Positions 1 through 7,492 of a DNA stretch of 64,000 bases are shown here, one piece after another. Below the pieces are notes generated by a model. That model searched no databases and was not told where the DNA came from. It saw only the letters and a list, made by a program, of their open reading frames with translations. Location of the stretch: contig JAQGJU010000068.1 of the NCBI GenBank assembly GCA_028290465.1, forward strand, positions 28,730 through 92,729, in the 5' to 3' direction. The position numbers and the translations under genes were made by a program. The stretch's first letter is position 1. Each line of letters opens with the position of its first letter. The stretch is from Xanthobacteraceae bacterium (GTDB taxonomy: Bacteria > Pseudomonadota > Alphaproteobacteria > Rhizobiales > Xanthobacteraceae).

Positions 1-591
1 GAGTCGTTCGGCGGCTCCGAGCCGTATTTTCCGGCGGAATTCGCCAAGCTGCAGCGCGCGCTCGATGCCGCGCGGCTCATCATCCTGACGCATCATCACG
101 CCGACCATGTGGGCGGTATTCTGACGGCATCCAATTTCAAGACATTGGCGGCCAAGACCCTGATCAGCACGGAAACCGCGCGCTGTCTGGTCGAGACGCC
201 GCACCGGCCGCATCTGAAGCTCGACCAAGCTGCCGTCGAACACTTCATCGTGCACGATTATCGCAAGCTCTGTCCGGTCGCGCCCGGCATGGTGATGATC
301 AAGGCGCCGGGCCACAGCCCGGATTCGCAGATGGTCTACATACGGCTGCAATCCGGCCGTGAGATCCTGCACAGCGTCGACAGCGCCTGGAACATGGACA
401 ATGTCCGGCTGCTCAAGCCGAAGGCGGCGCCGTGGGTTAAGGAAGACGTGCCGCAGGTGATGGGCGAGCTACGTTGGCTCAAGACTCTGTCGGAAACCGA
501 GCGCGATCTGACTTTTCTGGTCACACATGACGATGCACTGTTCGCGACGCTGACTGGGTCAGGAGCGATCGGCAGCGAACTTAAGATCTGA
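1..591 (+). CDS. Metallo-beta-lactamase-fold hydrolase (5' end outside window)
   Basis: The frame is open from the first base and ends at TGA 589-591, so the N-terminus lies upstream of the window. Codons at 88-114 read THHHADHVG, the HxHxDH metal-binding signature of the metallo-beta-lactamase fold. A second conserved element, GHSPDSQ, falls near 307-330, and an HSVDSAW segment near 370 supplies a further candidate His/Asp ligand. The N-terminus is missing and no signal peptide can be judged. The substrate cannot be told from the sequence. The gene lies 47 bases upstream of a TctC binding protein, which could suggest co-transcription with carboxylate uptake. The family call is firm; the specific function is unknown. 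Confidence 0.8.
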   Translation, partial: ESFGGSEPYFPAEFAKLQRALDAARLIILTHHHADHVGGILTASNFKTLAAKTLISTETARCLVETPHRPHLKLDQAAVEHFIVHDYRKLCPVAPGMVMIKAPGHSPDSQMVYIRLQSGREILHSVDSAWNMDNVRLLKPKAAPWVKEDVPQVMGELRWLKTLSETERDLTFLVTHDDALFATLTGSGAIGSELKI

Positions 592-638
592 ATTTTCAGG
601 CGGGCGATACCAAAAAGAACGATAAACTGGAGGAACAA

Positions 639-1631
639 ATGAAAATTGCGATGAAACTGAGCTTAGCGCTGGCCGGCTTTCTGGCGGTCGTTGCAAATGC
701 GCCGCAGAGCGCGAACGCGCAGGCCTATCCGTCGCGCGCCATCACCGTGATCGTGCCGTTCCCGGCCGGCGGTCCGAGCGATGTCGTCGCTCGTATCGTG
801 GTCGAACATATGTCGCGCACCCTCGGCCAGTCGATGGTGGTCGAGAATGTCGGCGGCGCCGGTGGCACGCTCGGCAGCGGCCGCGCCGCCGCCGCGGCGC
901 CGGACGGATATACGCTGCTGGCCGGCAGCATGGGCTCGCATGTCGCGGCGCCGGTGCTCACGCCGAACCTAAAATACGACTCGCTGAAGGATTTCGAAGC
1001 GATCGGCCTGACCGCGAATGCGCCGGCCGTCATCGTTGCCCGCAAGGATTTCCCGGCCAAGGACCTCAAGGAATTCGCCGAATATTTGAAGAAGAATGGT
1101 GACGCCGTGAAGCAGGCGCATGGCGGCGTCGGTTCGTCCTCGCACATGGCATGCCTGATGTTCACGTCCGGCATCGGCGCCACGCCGACCCAAGTGGCCT
1201 ATCGCGGCACCGGCCCGGCGATGAACGATCTGATCGGCGGTCATGTCGATTTCATCTGCGAGCAGGCGGTCAGTGTCACCGCGCAGATTTTGGCCGGAAC
1301 GGTCAAAGCCTATGGCGTGTCGTCCGACCAGCGGCTGGCTTCGCTGCCGGATGTCCCGACCGCGAAGGAAGCCGGCGTCGATTACGGTATGAGCATCTGG
1401 GCCGGCGTGTTCGCGCCGAAAGGGACGCCGAAGGAGATAGTCGATAAGCTCTCCGGCGCGCTCGACAAGGCGCTCGACGATGCCGATGTCAAGAAGCGGC
1501 TGGCAGATCTCGGCGGCACCATCCCGGGCAAGGACGAGCGCTCGCCCGCCAAGTTCGACACGCTCATCAAAGAAGAAATCTCGCGCTGGTCGCCGATCCT
1601 GAAGACGGCGGCCGCGGCTCAAGTGAAATGA
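639..1631 (+). CDS. TctC/Bug-type tripartite tricarboxylate transporter binding protein
   Basis: A 330-residue secreted protein with an N-terminal signal peptide (hydrophobic segment after MKIAMK, likely cleavage near NAQA). It shows the usual Bug-family opening YPSRAITVIVPFPAGGPSD, the ENVGGAGG element and the DGYTLL segment, and ends with the usual C-terminal helix. The family captures organic acids in the periplasm for TctAB-type permeases. No TctA or TctB lies in the window, so the partner permease and ligand are unknown. The ATG at 639 is preceded by GGAGG at about 629-633. It is one of five recognisable family members here, plus one remnant. Confidence 0.93.
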   Translation: MKIAMKLSLALAGFLAVVANAPQSANAQAYPSRAITVIVPFPAGGPSDVVARIVVEHMSRTLGQSMVVENVGGAGGTLGSGRAAAAAPDGYTLLAGSMGSHVAAPVLTPNLKYDSLKDFEAIGLTANAPAVIVARKDFPAKDLKEFAEYLKKNGDAVKQAHGGVGSSSHMACLMFTSGIGATPTQVAYRGTGPAMNDLIGGHVDFICEQAVSVTAQILAGTVKAYGVSSDQRLASLPDVPTAKEAGVDYGMSIWAGVFAPKGTPKEIVDKLSGALDKALDDADVKKRLADLGGTIPGKDERSPAKFDTLIKEEISRWSPILKTAAAAQVK

Positions 1632-1719
1632 GCCAAGTGAAGTAATTGGCGTGGGGCGGGCCGGCACACGGTAGGTTCGCCCCGCCAGATCCAAGTCCAT
1701 CAACGGAACGACACACTCC

Positions 1720-3609
1720 ATGCTGACACGCGCCGCCGAATCCGACATGCGACACGCCATGCGCACCAGAGCACGCGCTATTCATGCGGCGGGCGGTCTC
1801 GACGCGGCGCTGGCCGCCGGCACCTTGCCGAAGCTGATCGATACGACGCTGTCGGAAGCGCTGGTGCTCGGCCTGCTGAAGCAGGGGGTCCGCAAATATC
1901 TCGCGATCTTCGGCCACGGCTCGACCGATCTCGGTGAAGTGCTGCGCATTTATGATGAAGAGAAGGTCACCCGCACCTTCAACTGCCGCAACGAAGTCGC
2001 GATGGCCCATACGGCGACCGCGCTGCGATGGCAGTATGGCGAGACGCCGGCGGTGATTACCTCAATCGGGCCTGGCGCGTTGCAGGCGCTGGCTGGATCG
2101 CTCGCCGCGGCTTCGAATGGCGTCGGCGTCTATCACATCTATGGTGACGAGACGACGTATGGCGAAGGCTACAACATGCAGCAGGTGCCAAAGGAAGAGC
2201 AGAACCTCTTCGGCCAGATGACGGCGACGCTCGGGCGCTCCTACGTGCTGCACACGCCGCAGGCGCTGCGTGATGCGCTGCGCCGTGGCGCGCTGACCGT
2301 GAACCATCCGTACCGCGCCGGGCCGTTCTTTTTGTTGCTGCCGCTGAATACCCAGCCGGCGCGGCTGACGCTCAATCTCGCGGCGCTGCCCGAGCGACCG
2401 CAATTGCCGGCTATGGCGCCGGTCGGCGACGTTGCGTTCGACCAAGCCGCGAAGCTGATCGGACAAGCCAAGCGCATCACGATCAAGGCCGGGGGCGGCA
2501 CGCGCGGCCACGACGCGGCGATCCGGAAAATGGCCGAGGCGGCGGGCGCCGCCGTGGTGCTGTCGCCCGGTTCCACGGGCGTGCTGCCAGACGCGCATCC
2601 GCAGAACATGCATGTCGGCGGCTCGAAGGGCTCGATCAGCGGCAATCACGCCATGGCGAATGCTGACTTGGTGATCGTGATCGGCTCGCGCGGCGTCTGT
2701 CAGGCCGATTGCTCCGGCATCGGCTACAAGAGCGCGGAGCACGTCATCAACATTAACGGCGATCTCGCCGACGCGACGCATTACAACCGCACGCTGGCAC
2801 TGCCGGGCGACATCTCGGTGATTGCCGAGCGTCTTGCCGCCAAACTATCCGGCATCGATAAGGCCGCCAAGCGCGCCTGGCTCGATGCCTGCGCGGCCAA
2901 GAAGGCCGAGTGGGCGGCGTTCAAGGCGCAGCGCTTCACGGCGGCGCCGATCGAGGACGCGGTGTGGAGGCGCCCGGTGCTGGTGCAGCCGGCCGCCATC
3001 AAGATCGTCGCGGACTTCGCCAAGGAAATTGGCGCCGCGAAGCTGTTCGATGCCGGCGACGTGCAGGCCAACGGTTTCCAGATCGTCGAGGACGACCGCA
3101 CCGGCGACACCTACACCGAGACCGGCGCGTCCTATATGGGCTTCGCGGCGAGCGGCCTGCTGGCCGGCGCGCTGGCTGACAAGTCGCGTTACTCGATTGC
3201 GTTCTGCGGCGACGGCTCGTTCATGATGAACCCGCAGATCCTGATCGACGGTGTTGCGCATGGCCTCAAGGGTATGGTGGTGATTTTCGACAATCGTCGC
3301 ATGGCGGCAATCACCGGGTTGCAGCTCGCGCAATATGGTGAGGAATTCCGCACCAACGATAATGTCGCGGTCGACTATGTGCAGTTGGCCGGCGCCGTCA
3401 GCGGTGTGAAGGCGGTTCATGGCGGCACCACGGCTCAGGAGTTGTGCGAGGCGCTGAAGACCGCGCGCGCCCATGACGGCCTGTCGGTCGTGCATGTGCC
3501 GGTCTATAGCGGCCCGAACGAACTCGGCGGCCTCGGCGCGTTCGGCCAATGGAATGTCGGCAACTGGTGCGACGAGGTACAGCGCACCTGGGTCGAGCAG
3601 GATATTTGA
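1720..3609 (+). CDS. Thiamine diphosphate-dependent enzyme, IolD-like
   Basis: A 629-residue protein with the three-domain layout of the acetolactate synthase/IolD superfamily. The N-terminal pyrimidine-binding domain carries IFGHGSTDLGE and the catalytic Glu region NCRNEVAMAH (Glu near residue 92). The C-terminal pyrophosphate domain has GDGSFMM at about residue 497 followed by IFDN some 28 residues later, which is the ThDP motif. The FGHG start and the SIGPGA segment match the 3D-trihydroxycyclohexane-1,2-dione hydrolase branch (IolD) of inositol breakdown better than acetolactate synthase. A Gfo/Idh/MocA dehydrogenase lies next to it on the opposite strand, a class that includes IolG. No other iol gene is seen, so the true substrate is uncertain. 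Confidence 0.85.
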   Translation: MLTRAAESDMRHAMRTRARAIHAAGGLDAALAAGTLPKLIDTTLSEALVLGLLKQGVRKYLAIFGHGSTDLGEVLRIYDEEKVTRTFNCRNEVAMAHTATALRWQYGETPAVITSIGPGALQALAGSLAAASNGVGVYHIYGDETTYGEGYNMQQVPKEEQNLFGQMTATLGRSYVLHTPQALRDALRRGALTVNHPYRAGPFFLLLPLNTQPARLTLNLAALPERPQLPAMAPVGDVAFDQAAKLIGQAKRITIKAGGGTRGHDAAIRKMAEAAGAAVVLSPGSTGVLPDAHPQNMHVGGSKGSISGNHAMANADLVIVIGSRGVCQADCSGIGYKSAEHVININGDLADATHYNRTLALPGDISVIAERLAAKLSGIDKAAKRAWLDACAAKKAEWAAFKAQRFTAAPIEDAVWRRPVLVQPAAIKIVADFAKEIGAAKLFDAGDVQANGFQIVEDDRTGDTYTETGASYMGFAASGLLAGALADKSRYSIAFCGDGSFMMNPQILIDGVAHGLKGMVVIFDNRRMAAITGLQLAQYGEEFRTNDNVAVDYVQLAGAVSGVKAVHGGTTAQELCEALKTARAHDGLSVVHVPVYSGPNELGGLGAFGQWNVGNWCDEVQRTWVEQDI

Positions 3610-3628
3610 GGCGGCTGACCACGCTTAA

Positions 3629-3744
3629 CCCGTCATCCTGAGGCGCCCGGCGCAGCCGGGCCTCGAAGGATGCGCGGTCCCGAGGCTGCAACGCTTGGGC
3701 GTCGCCCTTCGAGGCTCGCTACGCTCGCACCTCAGGGTGACGGT
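3629..3744. repeat. Intergenic palindromic repeat (GTCATCCTGAGG type)
   Basis: The outer arms CCGTCATCCTGAGG (3630-3643) and CCTCAGGGTGACGG (3730-3743) are inverted complements with one mismatch. Inside lie two smaller hairpins built on CCCGGC/GCCGGG and CGAGGCTCG. The element fills the gap between two convergent genes. Elements with these ends are common intergenic palindromes in Bradyrhizobium relatives (general knowledge). It may fold into a large RNA hairpin and end transcription from both sides. Confidence 0.75.
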
Positions 3745-3788
3745 TAGATCCAGTCATTCTTCGCGGCGGATCGCTTAAGCTAAAGGCC

Positions 3789-4760
3789 TCACCCAATATC
3801 CACCGGTTTCCCGCTCGCCGCCGACGCGACCATCGCCTGCATTACGGCGACGTTGTTGATGATGTCCGTCGGCGACACCACGAACTTGATGCCCTTCGCG
3901 ACCGCGTCGGCGAAGTCTTCGAGTTCGGCGCGTTCCTTGTCTGTGGCGTCGAACGTCTGGCGCGTCAGCTTGCCGTCGAGATCGAAGCCGAGCAGTTCGG
4001 TGTCGCCGCGCATTTCCAATGAGCCCTTCGAACCGAATACATGCAGGCGCCAGAACGCACTCGAGGCATGCAGCGTCGCGATGTAACCGGTGACGCCGCC
4101 GTTGAAGCGCAGCAGCGCCGATGACGTGTCGTCGACTTCGGCCGAAATGCTCCGGCGGTCGCTATAGGCGAACACTTGCTCGACCGTTCCGACGACGTGG
4201 ATCATCGCGTCCAGCACATGCACGCCGCGCGCCGTCATCGCGCCGGCCGGGCTCTCGGTGCGGTTGGCGCGCCACAGGCCGGGCTTGAGCTGATAGCCGG
4301 ACGGGCCGGAGAACTGGCCTTCGACATGCTGCACGGTGCCGATCTCGCCACCTTGGATTTTCTTGCGCATCTCGATCAGCGACGGCGCGTAACGGCGGTT
4401 GAAGCCCATGCCGACCGTGATGCCGGCCTTCTGGCATGCCGCGATCGCGTCGTCGGCGGTGTCGCGCGTCAGCGTGAACGGCTTCTCGACGAACAAATGC
4501 TTGCCGGCCTTGGCCGCATTGACGATCTCTTGATGGTGCTGCGAATGCGGCGTCGCCAACACGATGGCGTCGATCTCTTTGTCCGCCAGAAGCTCGGCAT
4601 AGCTGGAGGTCAGCCGCACGTCGTGCTTGGCGGCGAATTCCTGCTGCTTGGACGGATCGCGCGTCAGCGCGGTGGTGAAGCGAATTTTGCTGCTGTCCTG
4701 GACGGACTCGACCAGCCGCGATCCCCAACGTCCCGTTCCACAGATGGCCGCTCGCAACAT
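3789..4760 (-). CDS. Gfo/Idh/MocA family oxidoreductase
   Basis: A 323-residue NAD(P)-dependent dehydrogenase. The N-terminus has the Rossmann motif ICGTGRWGSR. The family's VEKPF motif occurs within HLFVEKPFTLT at about residue 90-100, where the Lys is the conserved catalytic/cofactor residue. The C-terminal alpha/beta domain shows GVHVLDAMIHVVG, which holds the usual His-Asp region. Family members oxidise or reduce sugars, inositols or related polyols. It is convergent with the IolD-like gene across a palindromic repeat. The substrate is not determined by the sequence. Confidence 0.9.
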   Translation of the reverse strand: MLRAAICGTGRWGSRLVESVQDSSKIRFTTALTRDPSKQQEFAAKHDVRLTSSYAELLADKEIDAIVLATPHSQHHQEIVNAAKAGKHLFVEKPFTLTRDTADDAIAACQKAGITVGMGFNRRYAPSLIEMRKKIQGGEIGTVQHVEGQFSGPSGYQLKPGLWRANRTESPAGAMTARGVHVLDAMIHVVGTVEQVFAYSDRRSISAEVDDTSSALLRFNGGVTGYIATLHASSAFWRLHVFGSKGSLEMRGDTELLGFDLDGKLTRQTFDATDKERAELEDFADAVAKGIKFVVSPTDIINNVAVMQAMVASAASGKPVDIG

Positions 4761-4848
4761 GGATGTCTCCGCCGATGATTTTTATGTTGAAGATGATGGA
4801 TCGTGGCCGACGTATTCGATTCAGGAACAACGATAATAAGAAATAACG

Positions 4849-4877
4849 AACCCGGGCGCCACCTTCGCGCCCGGGTT
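4849..4877 (-). terminator. Rho-independent terminator-like hairpin
   Basis: AACCCGGGCG (4849-4858) pairs perfectly with CGCCCGGGTT (4868-4877) across a nine-base loop. It lies just past the stop of the minus-strand TctC gene (4896), and on that strand a T-rich stretch follows. On the plus strand GTGTTTTG follows, so it could act in both directions. Confidence 0.7.
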
Positions 4878-4895
4878 GTGTTTTGTTCGATGCCA

Positions 4896-5864
4896 TCAGT
4901 TCGGCTTCAGACCGGCGGCTTTTACCAGCGTCGCGTTCAGTTCGATGTCCTTCTGAACATGCGCCTGGAACTGTGCGGAGGTCATCGGCATCGGTTCGGC
5001 GCCGAGCCGGGCGAGACGTTCCTTGACGGTTGGCGTCGCCAGCGCTTTCTGCGTTTCATCGTACAGGCGCTGGGTGACGGCGACCGGTGTGCCCGCGGTG
5101 ACGAACATGCCGATCCAGAAATTGTAGTCCGAGTTCGGCACGCCGGCCTCGACGGTGGTCGGAATGTCCGGGAACGCCGAAGCCCGCGTCGAGCCGCTCA
5201 CCGCCAGCGCCGTGAGCTGGCCTTCCTTGATCAGCGACAGCGCCGGCGGGATCGGGACGAAATAAAAATCGACGCGGTCGGCGATGATCTCGCGCAGCGC
5301 CTCGGGGCCGCCCTTGAATGGAATATGCTGCGCCTCGATGCCGGCCGCCATGCGGAAGCGCTCGGCATTCAGATGCGCGGCGCTGCCGGGGCCTACGGAC
5401 GCATAGTTCATGCCGCCGGATGTCGCCTTTGCGGCGGCGACGAGGTCGCCGACGTTCTTGTAGCCCTTCGCCGCGTTGACCACGAGAACGTTCGGCAGAT
5501 TGGCCAGCGGGATCAGGGCCGGCAGATCCTTCATCGTGTCGTAGCTGAGATTGGCGCTGATCGACGGCAGCACCGTATGCGACGACGAATTGATCAGCAC
5601 CGTGTAGCCGTCCGGCGGTGCCTTGGCGACGGCGGCGGCCCCGATCGCGCCACCGGCGCCGACACGGTTGTCGATCACGATGGTCTGGTTGAGCTGGGTG
5701 CCGACCTGTTCCATCACGGCCCGCGCGATGATGTCGGTGGCGCTGCCGGCGCTGAACGGAACGATGACGCGAATCGGCTGTTTGGCCGGCCAGTCCTGAG
5801 CGGTCGCGGCGGCGGGCGCCGACAGCAGCAGCGCCGCCCACATATAGAGTGCGCTCTTTCTCAT
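4896..5864 (-). CDS. TctC/Bug-type tripartite tricarboxylate transporter binding protein
   Basis: A 322-residue periplasmic binding protein with a signal peptide ending near AATAQD. Family landmarks are PIRVIVPFSAGSATD, the DNRVGAGG segment, DGYTVL and the late FPDIPTTVEAGVP segment. The start ATG at 5864 is preceded on the minus strand by a GGAGA-type ribosome site (complement of TTCTCCCC at about 5870). As with its paralogs, no TctAB permease is nearby and the ligand is unknown. A terminator-like hairpin follows directly. Confidence 0.92.
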   Translation of the reverse strand: MRKSALYMWAALLLSAPAAATAQDWPAKQPIRVIVPFSAGSATDIIARAVMEQVGTQLNQTIVIDNRVGAGGAIGAAAVAKAPPDGYTVLINSSSHTVLPSISANLSYDTMKDLPALIPLANLPNVLVVNAAKGYKNVGDLVAAAKATSGGMNYASVGPGSAAHLNAERFRMAAGIEAQHIPFKGGPEALREIIADRVDFYFVPIPPALSLIKEGQLTALAVSGSTRASAFPDIPTTVEAGVPNSDYNFWIGMFVTAGTPVAVTQRLYDETQKALATPTVKERLARLGAEPMPMTSAQFQAHVQKDIELNATLVKAAGLKPN

Positions 5865-5991
5865 GGTCGTTCTCCCCGTTCAGGCTTCTTATGCCGCCGC
5901 TTTAAGTCCGCGCCGGATCAGCCATTTATACGGTAAAATCCGGCTCCGGCCATGCCCCTGACCATGGGGCAAAGCGTCCGGGGCGCTGCGG

Positions 5992-6234
5992 CTAGCGTTT
6001 GCGAATCCGGAAAGTGAGGAGGGTATCGGACTTTTCGGTCGCTTCGAGGGTATCGCCGGTCTGGTTGATCAGGTTCGGGATGTCGAGGCCGGCCAGCGGG
6101 TCGGTGCATTCGACGATCAGCAGGTCGCCGGACGGCAGGCCGGACAGTGCCTTGCGGGTGCGCAGCGCCGGCAGGGGGCATTTTAGGCCGCGCAGATTGA
6201 GGGTCTTTTCCGCCATATAGGTCAACTCATCCAA
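5992..6234 (-). CDS. TusA-family sulfurtransferase-like protein
   Basis: An 80-residue protein with the TusA hallmark CPLPALRTRKAL near residues 19-30, where the Cys of CPxP is the persulfide carrier. TusA-type proteins relay sulfur between donors and acceptors, for example for tRNA thiolation or molybdenum cofactor enzymes. Its position just upstream of and divergent from the molybdenum-cofactor/formate dehydrogenase block suggests a link to cofactor sulfuration, which is inference. The start ATG lies at 6234, leaving a 136-base divergent promoter region to the moeA-like gene. Confidence 0.88.
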   Translation of the reverse strand: MDELTYMAEKTLNLRGLKCPLPALRTRKALSGLPSGDLLIVECTDPLAGLDIPNLINQTGDTLEATEKSDTLLTFRIRKR

Positions 6235-6370
6235 GCCAGGGCGCGAACAGGATAGGCCGGGCCGTGTTTCGTCAAGGCCGATGAGTCATAGAGCTTTCCT
6301 ATGGAGTGATGGGTGAACCGATGGGCGACGTTTGCTTGACCGGCAGGCTCCGCTTCGTCAGAAACGACCC

Positions 6371-7492
6371 ATGGTCACACAGGCAGAGACAGGCCAACGG
6401 ATCGCACGGTTGACGCCGCTGGCTGATGTGCTGGCGCGCATCGATGCGACGGTCGCGCCGTTCAAGTCATACAGCATATCCCCCAAGGATGCGCTTTTGC
6501 GGGAAGCGGTGCTTGCAGCCGACATCGTGGCGCCGCAGGATCGACCGGGCTTCGCGATGGCGCTGGTCGACGGCTTCGCGGTGGATTCCGCCGCGACCCT
6601 CGATGCCAGTTCGTATGCGCCGGTGCCGCTGGCCGCGCCGCATCGTATTGGGGTCGGCGAAAAGCTTCCTTCCGGCACCGATGCCGTTGCGTCATTCGAT
6701 ACCGTGCAGACGAATGGGGATGCGGCTGAAATATTGGTGCCTGTTGCGGCCGGCGCGGGCGTTCTTCCGGCGGGGGCCGATATGGCGGCCGGCACCGTGC
6801 TCCGCCGCGCCGGCGAGTATTTGCGACAAAGCGATATTGCCGTGCTGGAAGCCGTGGGCATAAAGACGATTCATGCGCGCATGCCACATGTTCGGGTAGT
6901 GCAGGCGCGTTACGGCGACGATGTTCTCGATGCAGCCGTGTATGTTATCTCGGACTGGGTCAAACAGTTGGGTGGACTAGTCGGGCTAGCCCACGAGGAG
7001 CTTGAGCATGTGTTAAAGGCCGGAAACACGGAGGCCGTAATTGTTATAGGTGGCACCGGTACCGGCCCTCAGGACAACAGCGTGCGGACGCTGGCGCGCG
7101 TCGGGCGCGTCGAAGTTCATGGCGTCGGTCTCACGCCGGGGGAGACGACGGCTTTCGGATTGATTGACGGGCGTCCGGTGCTGCTGATCCCGGGGCGGTT
7201 CGATGCCGCCATCGCGGTGTTCGCCACTCTCGGGACGCATCTGTTGGCACGGCTGACGGGCGCCACGGAAATCGATCGCGGCGAAGCGGTCACGCTGTCG
7301 CGCAAGATCACGTCGACCATCGGTCTCGCCGAATTCATACCTCTGCGGCGCGACGGAGATAGCGTGACGCCGCTTGGTACGGGCTATTTGCCGATGCAGG
7401 CGCTGGCGCGGGCCGACGGCTGGCTGCTGGTGCCGCCCGACAGCGAAGGCTATCCGGCGGGCGCGAGCGTGCGCATGCGAGCATGGCCATGA
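6371..7492 (+). CDS. Diverged MoeA-like molybdopterin protein
   Basis: A 373-residue protein if the ATG at 6371 is used. An upstream in-frame TTG at 6332 is less likely. It matches the MoeA/gephyrin pattern: LVDGFAV near the N-terminus corresponds to the MDGYAV motif, GGTGTGPQD to the TGG/GGxSxGxxD site, and LIPGRFDAAI to the LPGNPVSA segment. Several of these positions are altered, so it may be a partner or a specialised version of the molybdotransferase. Its 3' end overlaps the next MoeA-type gene by 10 bases (7483-7492), so the pair is probably translationally coupled. It is one of three MoeA-type genes in the window. Confidence 0.8.
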   Translation: MVTQAETGQRIARLTPLADVLARIDATVAPFKSYSISPKDALLREAVLAADIVAPQDRPGFAMALVDGFAVDSAATLDASSYAPVPLAAPHRIGVGEKLPSGTDAVASFDTVQTNGDAAEILVPVAAGAGVLPAGADMAAGTVLRRAGEYLRQSDIAVLEAVGIKTIHARMPHVRVVQARYGDDVLDAAVYVISDWVKQLGGLVGLAHEELEHVLKAGNTEAVIVIGGTGTGPQDNSVRTLARVGRVEVHGVGLTPGETTAFGLIDGRPVLLIPGRFDAAIAVFATLGTHLLARLTGATEIDRGEAVTLSRKITSTIGLAEFIPLRRDGDSVTPLGTGYLPMQALARADGWLLVPPDSEGYPAGASVRMRAWP

